A stretch of 64,000 nt of DNA. It comes from Ypsolopha sequella. Lineage: Eukaryota > Arthropoda > Insecta > Lepidoptera > Ypsolophidae. Numbering within the stretch: position 1 is the first letter of the stretch; each line of letters opens with the position of its first letter. The position numbers and the translations under genes are program-made. The stretch is taken from assembly GCA_934047225.1 (NCBI GenBank), contig OW204001.1, positions 12,260,201 through 12,324,200 of the forward strand, read 5' to 3'. The notes under the pieces are model-generated. The model was not told the DNA's origin. It worked only from the letters and a program-made list of their open reading frames with translations, and searched no databases. Below are positions 32,066 to 43,673 of the stretch, piece by piece.

Positions 32066-34962
32066 ATACATACAATGACAGCACCAAAATGTTTCCACCT
32101 TTAAATGGGTGACGCTCACACGTTTGGAATCAGTGCTCATCTGAACACAGTGATAGTTGGACGCCTTAAGTGCACTTAAATTTAATAATTTTAACAACTT
32201 TATTAGTCCGATCAGTTTGCTGGCCGTAGGTAGACAGATAGCGCACTCATAAGTGTGCGCGCATCGGCACACTATCAAAAACAATGCAATAGATTTTAGA
32301 TCCTAGGGCTCATCTAAACTTTTGAAATCTTTGTTTTTAAAGTTATTTTTGCGTGGCTAAGTGGGCTCAAAAAATCTACTTAATGTTTTTTTTTCGAACG
32401 GACAATACCCTACTTGCAGTTTATATAATTGACTTAGATGTATGTATAGGCGTACCGTCAGCGCAAAAAGTTCTGCTCATCTACTTTTCACTCTTCTTAC
32501 ACAGTAATAAATTTCAAAAGGGAGTGGAAATTGCCGAGATAGTGAGCACAAACTCGATTGGCCAGAGCCCGGTGCCCAGTTGCCCACGTACAAGATAAAA
32601 TTACCGGCCATATTCTATTACTCGTAACTACATTTCAGACAATGTAGTTCGCTAAAGCGGTATAAATAACTGGTTTCGAATCCAGTATTGACTTCGTAAA
32701 ATTAGGTTCGCATTTATTGTAATTTTGATACGTGTGCGTACGAAGACAATTCCGTAAATAAGTTTGTCAGAAATCTGTAAATACGGTTTATTAAAACAAT
32801 TATATGTATTATGTATGTATGTATGAAAGTGATAGAAGAGATAGGATAGGAAAATAAAGCGAGGATCTACTTAAGAAAAATTCAGTACAGTGGCGAGGAG
32901 TGGGATTATGACGTGGTAAGCCGATCCAAAAAAAAAGCACTCACCGCGTGATGCAAGCGTAAATTCTCAATGTTTCTTCAGAAGATAAGGCCTCACTTTC
33001 ACCATACAAAATGTGTTCGAATCAGAGAATAATAAACATGGAAAGCATAATGCAACTGCCTGTCATCCACGTATATCTATCATACAAAGAAGTATGAAAA
33101 TGTTAAAAAAACCCTTCTCTCTTGCAATTAATAGTCATATTTGGAACTGAATGACATACTTTTTGTTTTCAAAACTAAGTTTGGAAAATGAAGTATCTCT
33201 GTTAAGCAAAGTAATCAGTCGAAAAGCACTCAATATGCAATATGCATTAAAGTCATTATGGCAAATAAAATTCACTGCGATGAACAAATATGTGAGATAA
33301 ATACAGTAAAATAAACAAAAACCGGTGGAAAATATTAATTACTTCGCGAAATTACAAACAAATAATCAATTCACAAGCATGCACGTAAAAATGAAATGGC
33401 GACAAATCACGACAAATACTTCTAAACTTCGGCAAAAACCAAACAGAACTACACTTCTAATTAAAAATGTCTAACTTACAATGTATTTTCTTATTGCTTT
33501 CTTATCTTTAATTTAGCAGTCATATCCCCTGTACTTGTCGACGCGACGCATCAGAAAGAGAAAAAAAAAACGTTAAAACGTTTTAATTAGAGAGAGACAA
33601 AGAAACGTATCTCGAAGATTTGTGGCCTAACCTTAAAGCCAAACTTTGGTACTTGCCTCCGCATTTACTTGATATGCGCGTGAATTGTGACGTTGCAACA
33701 TTTGGCTCTCTGTAGGACTTGCACGAGTGAGCACAGAGCGGCAATTAGCCACAAGTACGGCTCTAATAAACCGGCCTATTCCCAATTTTGTACAAACATA
33801 GCGCCGCGCGCATTGATGAGTTTAGGCATGTGCACAGAACCAGGTATGTGCACGGAAGATTTGCTATTCGCTTGCGTGCAGGTGTTTTTTTTTTAGTAAT
33901 AATTGGAAGTTAGAAGCACATAAAAACAATGAATGGTGCATTGTTCAGCATTGTTCGGTTGTGTTTGGAGGTATTTCTGAAAGGTAAGCCGGTGGAAATC
34001 GGCTTCTACGGACACTTCGCCACTAGTAGTAGGTATGTTTATTCATAAAATCCGGCTAAGCAATTACGTCCGCGAGTGTACGTGCGCAAACATACCTTTT
34101 AAAACAAGTAAAGAACGTTATTAACTATTGCAGTTATGACTGAAGGAACCTCCATAAACCTCGGCACCAAATTTGATCTCAATTCTTATTTTGGGGATGC
34201 CGACAATTCTTAACTGCCTTTGTACTGAACTCTGCCTCTTTTTCACATTTATGTTTTGGTGGGATAATCATTTTCCATAGTATAGTCAGGGTAACAAATT
34301 GTGATTGGATTCTGGAAGCGCCTAAGTAAATAATGAGGTGATGATATTTGTTATCCTTCTATCTCTTGGGATCTTCTTAATTTCCTGAGAGCCGAAAATA
34401 GCTTTATTGATCCGATACCAATATTCGAAGAGGTTTGGATACCATATTTACATTGTGAAAATATACTATGTAGGTATGCTCTTTTTGTGTAACCGTTTTC
34501 ATACGGTAGGTTATAAAATAAAGTAAGGAAAAATTCGAAGATCTACTGATGCAAAAGTGTCTCAACGGAACTTTCCCCGTTAAAAATTACTTATGTCAAT
34601 GACGACAACGGTATCTTCCAATTTTTCAAGAAAAATGTCGTGGAACAATATTGTGCGACACTGATCGTATGTTTTATATAATATCATAGGGTTGTGCCAC
34701 TGCCTACGTACTAAAAGGTGTCGTCGGCATGTCTGCTTAAGTTACTGACACCCTCATTATTTTGTTCCTAAATACGAGTATAATTTACTTGCCCGTTTTT
34801 TTTTTCTTATCTGCTGTCTTTGGGAAACATACCAGCCTGCTACCAAAGAGTCCCTTGTACATTAAGGGCTATTTGAGTATTAATCTATTTAGGCTTTCTC
34901 ATGTTTGTGTACATACACATACATACATACTTCGCTCATCCTTATTTAATGTGTTCATTCGT
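32066..34962. other. About 2.9 kb without a supported gene; T-arm-like site near 32666
   Basis: AACTGGTTTCGAATCCAGT at about 32666-32684 can fold as a tRNA T arm, but the anticodon and acceptor arms do not form, so it is at most a tRNA or SINE relic. Frames at 33687-33896 and 34762-35082 have no recognised family. A CpG-richer patch lies near 33790-33815. A (GTAT)n run is at about 32810-32825. Confidence 0.4.
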
Positions 34963-35460
34963 TTAACGGGACACCTGACGCTAGAACATCAACAACACCA
35001 GGTTTTCAAGGGTTCATTGGAAGAAACTAGGTCTCTCCTCACATTGAAGAAAATATATTTGATTTATCGATATTTTATTTAAGGATTCCACCTATAAACA
35101 ATGTTTTAAGATTTAAAATTTTGTCAAAAAAAAAAAAGTTTTCCACCCTCTTTTTTTTGGTTTTCAAACGTTCGTTTGAAAAACGCGGTTAAGAGATCAG
35201 CTTGATATTTTTTTATAAAATAGGCAATAGAAGGGATGTTACCTAAATCCAATATTTTTTCCCTACAAAATATTTCAGTATTAGCTAAAAACACACCAAT
35301 TTGTTGTTTCGCTGCGTGATCACTAGTATTACGCGTCCAAGAACAAGAGGCCAAAGAGCCAACATATAATCGCCTCTATGAAAAGCAGATGAGGTCTTTG
35401 CCATTAGACTTATTGTGCTGGACGGGTAATAAAAAAAGTTGCTAGGGTATGCCATCCTCT
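34963..35460 (-). repeat. GATGGCATACCCTAGCAAC family, long minus copy
   Basis: About 500 bp, colinear with 52344-52853 in reverse. It runs from AACGGGACACCTGACGCTAG through TTTCCACCCTC, GTATTACGCGTCCAAGAACA, to AGGGTATGCCATCCTCT. No terminal inverted repeat. Class unknown. Confidence 0.75.
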
Positions 35461-36124
35461 GAAGCAATCTTCTGATTTTGTACTTTATAATTAGTTGTAA
35501 ACTTTCTAGTGGAATTGATGTAGCTGAAAACCAGCACTATCTAAATTTTTTTATTTTTTTTGGTAGCATACAGCTGAGCTACGTTTATTTGTTTCTTTTT
35601 TTTTTGTTACATAGCTTTTTCTTTTACAATGTCTATCCTTTAAAATCATTATTTTTGTCGCATTTTGCTTTTTTTTTGTACCATGACAATGAAGCTTATT
35701 TTTATTAAAAATATTTGGCTATTCCCGAGAATACAAAAACTGGCTAAGATTTCTATGCACAAAAAAAAAGACATAGACATAGACATAATTTATTTGCCAC
35801 AATTATAACTAATAACGTTATGCAAGGGTAAGTCATCAGTTACATTTAAAGATTTCGTTATTCTATTAATAAATAGTAGATAAATAAACAAATTTCATAA
35901 ATTAAAATATACATCCAATTATGTTATACGATTCTAGTACATTATACGATCTGTGGCAGATCTGTACACTCGCCTGCAAACCTTGAAATAGCTTTATAAA
36001 TTGACAAAAACATAATTAATTAATTAATAATATCGTCTTTAGCACTGTATAATATTATTGTCTATTAGTAACATTATAAAAAACATCGACTAATTGTGGT
36101 AAAACGGTGTTTTTAACTATATCG
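35461..36124. other. No gene; GACATA triplet repeat at 35770-35787
   Basis: Three GACATA units follow an A run and precede ATTTATTTGCC. In reverse this looks like a retroposon AATAAA signal and tail. The remainder is AT-rich. Confidence 0.4.
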
Positions 36125-36140
36125 TAACGTTATTTTACAT

Positions 36141-36539
36141 CAAACGCATATAATAGTAGTTTATGCTACAAGGGCGCAAAGGAATAAATTACGAGGACGA
36201 TTTAAAACACGAGCATAGCGAGTGTTTTAAACGTAACCAAGTAATTTATTGCTTTTACTCCCGTGTATCATACTACGTTTTTCAATGCATAGTGAGGAAA
36301 TGAAAACAAATATAATCTTGTGAACTTTAAATTATAATTGGCTCAAAAGCACTGTATCCAGAGCCGTTAAACAGTGGAAAAAAAGTATAACATCTATGGT
36401 ACACAGGAAAGTCTACAGGTTAGCCAACCATTGTAAATAAAAAAAAAAATAATAATAAAGCCCTAGGGCAAAATAATCGACTTTTTGTTCGGTTTTGATG
36501 CATAAAAAGTGGGCCTTTACGAGCACATGCATTGAAAAA
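36141..36539 (+). mobile_element. Composite hairpin element, copy 3 of 5, with 16-bp flanking duplication
   Basis: The plus strand runs CAAACGCATATAATAGTAGT, TTATGCTACAAGGGCG, then the CACGAGCATAGCGAGTG hairpin, CCCTAGGGC, AGTGGGCCTTTACGAGCACA and TGCATTGAAAAA. TAACGTTATTTTACAT at 36125-36140 is repeated exactly at 36540-36555. A long duplication with an A-rich 3' end is typical of target-primed insertion, not of cut-and-paste transposons. Confidence 0.85.
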
Positions 36540-36915
36540 TAACGTTATTTTACATGTCAAGCACGTTTTTTTTTTAAATCCGATCCACATTATACAGCTT
36601 TATGTATATTATTATAGTTTTCCGTTTTGATGCTACGAAACGAAATAGACTATTCAATCGAAACTCTATAAAACACGTGAACAACGTCTTCGAAGTGACA
36701 AAACTAACAGCAGTGTTTCATCGCCCGAATCCATTTTGTTTTGTTATACCTTTGATTAATTTAGTGAAGATGCGGTATAACCACAACGCGGTTGGATCCA
36801 CAAATACAGGTCCAGCGGGCCTATCTTTGTTTAGTAGTATTCCAGGCGGCGTTTGTGTGCACGTAATTGAAAACACCTTTACCTGTGCTATAAAATCCAT
36901 AAAAAACCTGTAGAT

Positions 36916-36992
36916 ATGCCTTCTTGTGCATTTATTGGGTGTAAAAATCACTCAAGGACAAAAAACAAATTTCATGGCATCACCTTCCACAC
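36916..36992 (+). CDS. Isolated THAP-domain first exon
   Basis: ATG at 36916 opens MPSCAFIGCKNHSRT and ends GITFH plus two bases, followed by the donor GTAAGT at 36993-36998. Cys-x4-Cys and the FH before the splice site match the start of the zinc-binding C2CH THAP domain. The exon is 77 nt, 25 codons plus 2 nt, the same phase and break point as the exon at 18334-18413. The nearest acceptor-like site (TTTGCAG at about 37060-37066) leads to a stop after four codons and lacks the expected FP, so the next exon was not found. No inverted-repeat ends could be placed around it. It may be a relic of a second P-like element or the start of a host THAP gene; an isolated remnant seems more likely here. 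Confidence 0.65.
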
Positions 36993-37168
36993 GTAAGTAC
37001 ACCAAAACCAGAAAATTTCCTTAAATTACTTTCTGTTTGTTTTTTTTACACTTCGCCGTTTGCAGAAAAGGACGGTAATATTCAACATGAATGTGTGCGA
37101 TTAGTTCAGTTGCGCTAGCGACGACAGTCTTTCTCTTGCATGCCGCGTCACGTACAGCGCCGTCACGT

Positions 37169-37256
37169 ACAAACTTATCTGTTCCGGTGGGCCAATTTAA
37201 AATGGCTTCTACATTTACTGTGTGACAGTCTTCGCGGCTGGAACAGATAAGTTTGT
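37169..37256. repeat. Small foldback, 17-bp perfect arms
   Basis: ACAAACTTATCTGTTCC and GGAACAGATAAGTTTGT bound an 88-bp unit. CGTCACGTACA is tandemly repeated just upstream. Confidence 0.65.
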
Positions 37257-37603
37257 GGCTCTGTAATCACACTAGACTTCACCGCTCGGCTCAGCTCGCT
37301 TTCTGTCGGCTTTGTAACGAACCGAGCCGACCAAGCAATATCCTGTCTTGCTCGCTTAAAGGTCTTGTATCGTCAATCTATCTCTTTCGCTGATAGTAAT
37401 TATACATAGTACGAAATACCTGTTCCATTTCTTGAATCGGGCGAGTAAGGGCGTTACGAATCTTCACTGTGTTATACGAACTGTCCTTATCGCGGTACGC
37501 ACGCCACTGGGTATCCTTATATGCGGCGAACATGTACGCACTCGCGGCGACTCGCAAATCGCTGTAAATCGCAAATGCCACACTCGCAAATCGCTATTGC
37601 GAT

Positions 37604-37881
37604 TAGGGTTACCACTTCAAAATTTGAAAAATACTCATAAAAAGCCGAACATTTCAATAAAAGTCCGGACATTTTAGTCACAAAATGAAATAATAAATCC
37701 TAAGCGCAGCGCACTTCTTACAGGAATAGCTAAAATATTACCTACAGGGATTTTCAAATAATTGTATGCCAAAATTAAACAGTCATTCAATATATTTCTA
37801 TCTAAGTAAAAAATCCGGACAAAGTTCGGACGGAAGTACATTCTGGACATGTAGGACAAATCCGGACGGATGGTAACCCTA
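37604..37881. mobile_element. hAT-like MITE, 278 bp, 8-bp target duplication
   Basis: The ends are TAGGGTTACCACTTC and, inverted, TAGGGTTACCATCCGTCC. ATTGCGAT at 37596-37603 is repeated at 37882-37889. TCCGGAC occurs three times near the ends (about 37664, 37812 and 37861), as subterminal motifs of hAT elements often do. No frame. Confidence 0.9.
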
Positions 37882-38155
37882 ATTGCGATAAGGTCGTAAC
37901 GTAAAGGATCCTCAGCTATCACAACTTTCAAGAGCTTTCAGTTGGGATTTGAGTATTAGCACTTATGGAATGAATGGGGTAGGTAGTCTATTTATAACAC
38001 AGGTAATCTCGAACATTGCCTGCGGTGATAGGTTTGGTTGCTAGTATTTTGTAAAGTTTAGCCAATGGATGGCAAACGGCAATGTCAAAAAAAGAGTTAT
38101 TTATAAAAAAAAAGACTTTTATAAGACTTATATGTAGAAAAGTCAGGCACGGTAC

Positions 38156-38287
38156 TTAAGGCGCTACGTAAAAGTGAGAATCTCAATCAAATACTCAAAA
38201 AACATTTACCCAAAAATGAAATACGTAGATGACGTTATAGCGGAGTAAGTGGATTTGAAAAAACCCCTTTTTTTGGTATCGCCTTAA
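38156..38287 (+). mobile_element. TTAAGGCG-family MITE, short 132-bp form
   Basis: TTAAGGCGCTACGTAAAAGT at the left and GGTATCGCCTTAA at the right. The long family middle is absent. Confidence 0.75.
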
Positions 38288-39149
38288 GCAGTAGTGTAGT
38301 GAATCGAGCTGAAATCACGAGATTATCGCTCTGTTATGCCATAAGTACTCTGTGTACCCCTTAGTACACGGCAAATGATGATTGCAAGGAATCCTTTTGC
38401 ATAGTTACTGCTTAGGACCTATAAAAGAAATTCGAAAGTGGTATCAGTAAAAAAATTAGGTAGGCTCTAGTTTTCAGCAAATGTTTAAATATGAAAACTT
38501 AAGTTATTAAGTTATTAGTTGACAAAATTGAAGTTACACACTATAAGCAGGCTTTGAATATATTAAAAAGGTATTCATACGACAAATACATAAATGGAGA
38601 GGATGTGCACCCAAATTACAAAATAAATTGTATAAAATATTAATAAGATCAGTGTAAGAGATGAGGTAACCATCTAAAGTAATATAATCTTAAGATTTAT
38701 AGATTGTAACTTTAGATTTAAGTAAACATATTGTCATTATTTTCTTGAAATAAAATTTCTTGAAATTTTCTTCAGTTCTTATTATTATTATTAGATTTTA
38801 TAAAAAAGTTGCAATTTCATTAGAATCTCATTTTGTTGACATTTTTGATTAATTAGGTTGAGGAAAAATTAAAATAAAATTGGATAATCAGAGCGTAAGC
38901 ACCGAGTAAATCAAAAAGATCTTCTATATTTTGAGAGTTTTCTATCTATCTAATTGGTATTCTTTACCGTCGTACACTTCTGTTGTCTCTGACAGTTTTT
39001 ATTTTTATTTTGTCAGAATAAAGGTCCCATGCAATGTCCAACCTCTTTGCACCCGCCTTTATTTTTCTTCCCATGATGCAATTATCAAATTCTGTTCTGC
39101 AGTACTCTCCAAATTTTGTAGAACAACTCGGAAGATGTTGATGGACAAC
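38288..39149. other. No recognised feature
   Basis: AT-rich, with a (TTA)n run near 38780. Overlapping frames on both strands at 38931-39212 run into the minisatellite and are not supported. Confidence 0.35.
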
Positions 39150-39579
39150 AGCAGCTCCATAATAGACTTCCATAGCATCAGTATTAGACAATAGCAGCTC
39201 CATAATAGGCATCTATAGCATCAGTATTAGACAATAGCAGCTCCATAATAGACTTCCATAGCATCAGTATTAGACTATAGCAGCTCCATAATAGACTTCC
39301 ATAGCATCGGTATTAGACTATAGCAGCTCCATAATAGACTTCCATAGCATCAGTATTAGACTATAGCAGCTCCATAATAGACTTCCATAGCATCAGTATT
39401 AGACTATAGCAGCTCCATAATAAACTTCCATAGCACCAGTATTAGACAATAGCAGCTCCATAATAGACTTCCATAGCATCAGTATTAGACTAAAGCAGCT
39501 CCATACGAGACTTCCATAGCATCAGTATTAGACAATAGCAGCTCCATAATAGACTTCCATAGCATCGGTATTAGGCAAC
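39150..39579 (+). repeat. Minisatellite, ten 43-bp units
   Basis: Unit phrases AGCAGCTCCATAATAGACTT and CCATAGCATCAGTATTAGAC recur with starts at 39150, 39193, 39236, 39279, 39322, 39365, 39408, 39451, 39494 and 39537. Units differ by a few substitutions (ACAAT or ACTAT; CAGTATT or CGGTATT). 43 is not a multiple of three, so no repeat protein is encoded. Confidence 0.95.
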
Positions 39580-39746
39580 AAAAGAAATGCAGAGTTTACT
39601 TTTTTTCAAGAAAACTATGATATCAGACTTCTGGCATGCACGCAAGTCACCCATGGTAATGTTGGCGGAGCGGTCGGTCTGATTTTCATACGAGAAGGAA
39701 ACTTTTAAATCCAATTAATCCATAATTTTTAAAACAGATTCACGTC

Positions 39747-40027
39747 GCTTTTTAGGGTTCCGTATCCGAAGGGTAACCAAAGGGACCTTATTACTAAGAC
39801 TCCGCTGTCCGTCCATCTGTCACCAGGCTGTATCCCATGAACCGTGATAGACAGTTAAAATTTTCACAGATGATGTATTTCTGTTGCCGCTATAACAACA
39901 AATACTAAAAAATCAAATAAATATTTAAGGGGGCTCCCTTACAACAAACGTGATTTTTTTGTCGTTTTTGTAGATAATGGTACGGAACCCTTCGTGCGCG
40001 AGTCCGACTCGCACTTGGCTGGTTTTT
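39747..40027 (-). repeat. GGGTTCCGT-family repeat, short minus copy
   Basis: TTTTTAGGGTTCCGTATCCG, CCATCTGTCACCAGGCTGTA, AAGGGGGCTCCC, then GAACCCTTCGTGCGCGAGTC CGACTCGCACTTGGCTGG in two pieces. Colinear inverse of 19692-19982. Confidence 0.8.
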
Positions 40028-40065
40028 TTAACTTGCATGAAACCTAACGAACTCTTTTTGTTGTT

Positions 40066-40211
40066 CATATGTGAGTGGTTACGCGAAAAGGGACCTGAAC
40101 GACCTGAAAGAATTTGGCAAATCAGAGCTTTCAGGAATACGTTTTAAAATTCGTTTTTCTCTGGATAATTGTATCCCTTCAGGTCCCTTTTCACGTGACC
40201 ACTCACATATT
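40066..40211. mobile_element. Foldback MITE, 146 bp, arms about 35 bp
   Basis: CATATGTGAGTGGTTACGCG then AAAAGGGACCTGAA is inverted at the right, TTCAGGTCCCTTTTCACGTG then ACCACTCACATATTG. Confidence 0.8.
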
Positions 40212-41086
40212 GAAAAGTTGTCAGTTGTCACCAGTTTGAGTTTATGAATGTGAGTTCGTGAATATAGGCGCGGATAACCGTCGTCGCATTTGCGCATCTT
40301 CGCAGCGTTGTCTTGGGAATATCAAAGTTTTAGTAGTTTTAGAGAGTATTTTATTCATACAGGTTCTAATGGTTCTTAAAAAACCCACATGAATTTTAAT
40401 ACTAATTATGACATCAAAGAATTTCTGTTTATATATTTCTCAAAACCTACATCCGTAATTTAACCTGCTTGCTCACTTATTCGCAGACACAATAGATAAA
40501 CAATATAGCAAAACTTGTATAAGTTATCTATTCTACCAGTTAATTTCAAGTAACTGAACTTTTTACTACATAGTTTATTAACCGCGCATTGACGGAGACC
40601 AAGGTTTCGTCTATAGCACGAAACCTGGTAAATTTTTCATGTAACTCTAAAATGAACCTTACAAATTTTTTTTTTGTATTTTTGACATATTTACTGATGT
40701 AAAATAATTAATTAATAATCGTAACGTAACGACGTAACAGCCAATAAGGACTTTATTTGAATATGGTTTTGTTCGAAATTTCAACCAGCACGAATCGAGT
40801 TGCTAATTATTCCGACGGAGCCACCTTAACCCTAAGCTCACATACTTCTATAACTAGCAAGAATTTAGTATCTCGTCTGAATTTCGTCTCCACTAATAGT
40901 TGCCCCATGTGGGATACCAGACATTTCATAAACTGACCATAACGTAACTTCTGACAGTGTGCACTTTGAAGGAATGCGAGTTCTCCCCAAAGGACTTGAG
41001 TGTTGCTGTACAACATTTTATTGGGCTTTTCCCGCGATTTTGCTTGCATGGAATTGCTTTTCCTGAAGAAAACAATAAATAATATA
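40212..41086. other. No supported gene
   Basis: An 80-codon minus frame at 40807-41049 has protein-like composition but no family motif. A plus frame over the same bases also reads plausibly (CTLKECEFSPKDLSVAVQ). Neither has splice context that decides it. Confidence 0.35.
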
Positions 41087-41205
41087 TTAGGTCTTTACAT
41101 ATGAAATTGTTGTTTTCTTTAGAGAATTTGAAGGAATCTCCATTTTCAGTACAAATCTAAATTATGTAATTTCTTATGTGTGTATGAAATGTCAAACAAA
41201 GATTT
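41087..41205 (+). repeat. Terminal fragment of a TTAGGTCTTTACATATG element
   Basis: TTAGGTCTTTACATATGAAA then GAGAATTTGAAGGAATCTCC and AAATTATGTAATTTCTTATG. The inverse copy is at 48063-48186. It resembles a mariner-type end, but no opposite terminus is visible. Confidence 0.55.
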
Positions 41206-41756
41206 GCAGTCAACAAAGTTTTTTTTTTACCTATGTAATAATATTTACCTTAGGCAAATAAAATAAGAGAGGATGAAAGAAAGCAGGGTGACGAAATAAA
41301 TTGATGGTGCGAAGAAGGGCAAAATCAAAAGTACCTACCCGGAATAGAAGAGCTTGTATCTGGAAGAAGTGGAAGAAGTGTGTCAGAATCGTAGCAGATG
41401 GAAATCTTAAACAAAAGAAATAGTATTGCTTTTCTATAGTCTCTTCCTACCTCTCCGAGAGACAAGCGTGAGTATATTTATCTATCTATTTTTAACCTAA
41501 CTTGAAACAACAAAACAGTTTTGGGATGTTACATTATTGTAGATACATAATGGCAACTCACGTCCCTATAGAGTTGAGCAACTGTGTTCTCCTTCAAAAC
41601 AAGTGAAGATCAACATTCCCAAGAGGCTAAAATGCGGTGAAGAATTTGTACTGCCAATACCGTTTTAGATAAAGCGCTATTTTAGGGTTCCTTCAAAAAT
41701 TAATTCGGTATCTATCTGTCGGTCCGTACCAAAACTCAAGAATAGTAAAGGCAATT

Positions 41757-42165
41757 TCTCAGAAAGTAATGCATATATCAGAAAAACTACATCAGTAAAA
41801 GGTGTTTATAATATCGTAAGCAGTCTATCACAAAAAAAAATTGTTCGATTCCTTGACGTTCAAATTAAATATTTTCAAGTGCCTGTAGTTCCCAAAGCGC
41901 TGATTTTCGCAGTTAAGTGGAAAAAAATAAAATGTTGACTGTGACTTCCTCTATCACCTGATGTAAGCTTCATATTAAATATATATGAAGTTTTCAAGTA
42001 ATTGACAGAAACATTATTTTCTCCATACAAAAAATAATTCAATATTTTTTTTTCTCAAAAAGTAATACATAATTCAGAAAAATTTCAAGTTTAAAAGGTG
42101 TTTGTAAAAGCGTCAACAGTATACAAAAAAAAAATTGTTCGATTCCTTGACCTTCAAAAGTCCAC
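41757..42165 (+). repeat. Spaced direct duplication, units about 110 bp, 295 bp apart
   Basis: The unit with CTCAGAAAGTAATGCATATA, AAAAGGTGTTTATAA and AAAAATTGTTCGATTCCTTG at 41757-41868 recurs at 42053-42163 with about 15 percent differences. Confidence 0.7.
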
Positions 42166-42469
42166 AATTTCTTGTTATGGAACAAGTGTGCGACATCGTC
42201 GCTGGGTCTCTAGATAGCGTAAAATAGGAGAAAATAATTTACATGGACGCGATGGATCAAAAAAAAATATTCATAAATTATTTTGATAAGCAATACCTTT
42301 TGTGTATTTGATTGCAAGAGCCATACAAATAACATTTGCGGTTTCAAAGAAATAACCAATTTTAGTCTAAAAACAGCTTGACTTTGGACAACATATTAGT
42401 GGTGTTTCTTATACGTGAGAATAATTTCCTACAGTTAAGTTGTTCTTTATAGTTTAAATAACACTATAT

Positions 42470-42733
42470 ACAAGGTGACTTTTTGATCATCGTCCAAATT
42501 CATACTGGAGGCTTGATAAGTGATCAGTATCTCGTATCAATGACAATTTTTGTGAAATTTGTAAAATGAAATTTCGGCTTCCCATAGAAATTCACTTCCA
42601 GTTACGAGTAAATCACTATGGGAAGTCGAAATTTTATTTTACGAATTTTGCAAAAATTGTTATTGATCAATGATACTGATCACTTACCAAGCCACCAGTA
42701 TGAATTTGGACGATGATCAAAAAGTCACCTTGT
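42470..42733. mobile_element. Foldback MITE, 264 bp, ACAAGGTGAC family copy 2
   Basis: ACAAGGTGACTTTTTGATCA and its inverse ending AAAAGTCACCTTGT, flanked by TATA on both sides. Same length and layout as 1929-2192. Confidence 0.9.
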
Positions 42734-43229
42734 ATACTTTTCATAATTTTTGAAAATACCGTTTAACAGAAATAACGTTATCAATAATTTTGGGAACACA
42801 GTTACCCCGGAAAAAATTATATCTGAGGTCCCTGAAAAATTCAAAGCGGTAGGATTAATATAGTTTTATATTTTAAACAGACCGGTTAAATGCGAGTGGA
42901 ACTAATGTGCCAAGGATTTCATTATATAATATACATATAATATGTTATATATATGTATACAGGTTATTTGAGATATCGATGTAAATATTTTGAGGGATGA
43001 TAAAGGAAGTGATTTTGATAATTTCTGACCAAATTTACTATTTTGCAAAGTTTTGTACATTTCGAGATATAGACATTTTTCAGTTTTATCTACTTAAAAT
43101 TAGAATAAAACACTATTTATGGCTAAACATTCAAAATTATTTCTTAATACACTTCAATTGAACAAAATAACAATAGGTGTTTATTATAACTAAATTCTAA
43201 ATTGAACATCTGGTACTTAGACAACGGTA
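42734..43229. other. No recognised feature
   Basis: AT-rich. An ACCGGTTAAATGCGAGTGGA piece at 42888 resembles the start of the GGGTTCCGT family but does not continue. Confidence 0.35.
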
Positions 43230-43488
43230 ACCTTGGACGTACCTATAGAAACAGATATACTTAAGGAAATAAAAAAAAACAATTCTGGTAGGCCTCGTAT
43301 TAAACCCATTCAAGTAAATGTAAAAATCATTTCACCGACACGGAATAGACAAATTATTTATCAAAAATTTCACTCGCTTGCTCCCAATTTTAAAACAGCA
43401 GATAAAACGTCACTTCCTCTCCTAGGAGCTCCCGTCTTAGACAATACTGTATTACCTACTTAGCACAACAAACGTCGAAATTTTTCTT

Positions 43489-43570
43489 CGTTTATTGCAA
43501 TTGTACTTGGTATTTTATCATGTCTCAAAGTGACATGATAAAATACCAAGAACAACTGCAATAAACAATG
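43489..43570. repeat. Near-perfect hairpin, arms about 37 bp, loop 7 bp
   Basis: CTTGGTATTTTATCATGTC, TCAAAGT, GACATGATAAAATACCAAG form the core. The stem extends outward through TTTATTGCAATTGTA with one or two mismatches. It lies inside the LINE remnant. Confidence 0.85.
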
Positions 43571-43673
43571 AAATTCTTCCGTTCCAAGGCAAAGTGAAAT
43601 TTCTCGGTCTTGTTGACAGCAGACAGCAAATTAAGATGGCACGAACATTTAGGTAAAGTATGTAAAAGACTAA

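Noticed and set aside
31976..32284. 102-codon minus-strand frame
   Set aside because: Its C-terminal part is the right arm of a hAT-like MITE and the rest has no signature.
32640..32700. tRNA-like T arm
   Set aside because: Only one arm folds; no A box at the right distance.
37036..37075. Second THAP exon after the TTTGCAG site
   Set aside because: The spliced frame stops after four codons and lacks the expected FP and later zinc ligands.
39150..39579. CRISPR-like array
   Set aside because: Units are contiguous 43-bp repeats without unique spacers, in a eukaryotic setting.
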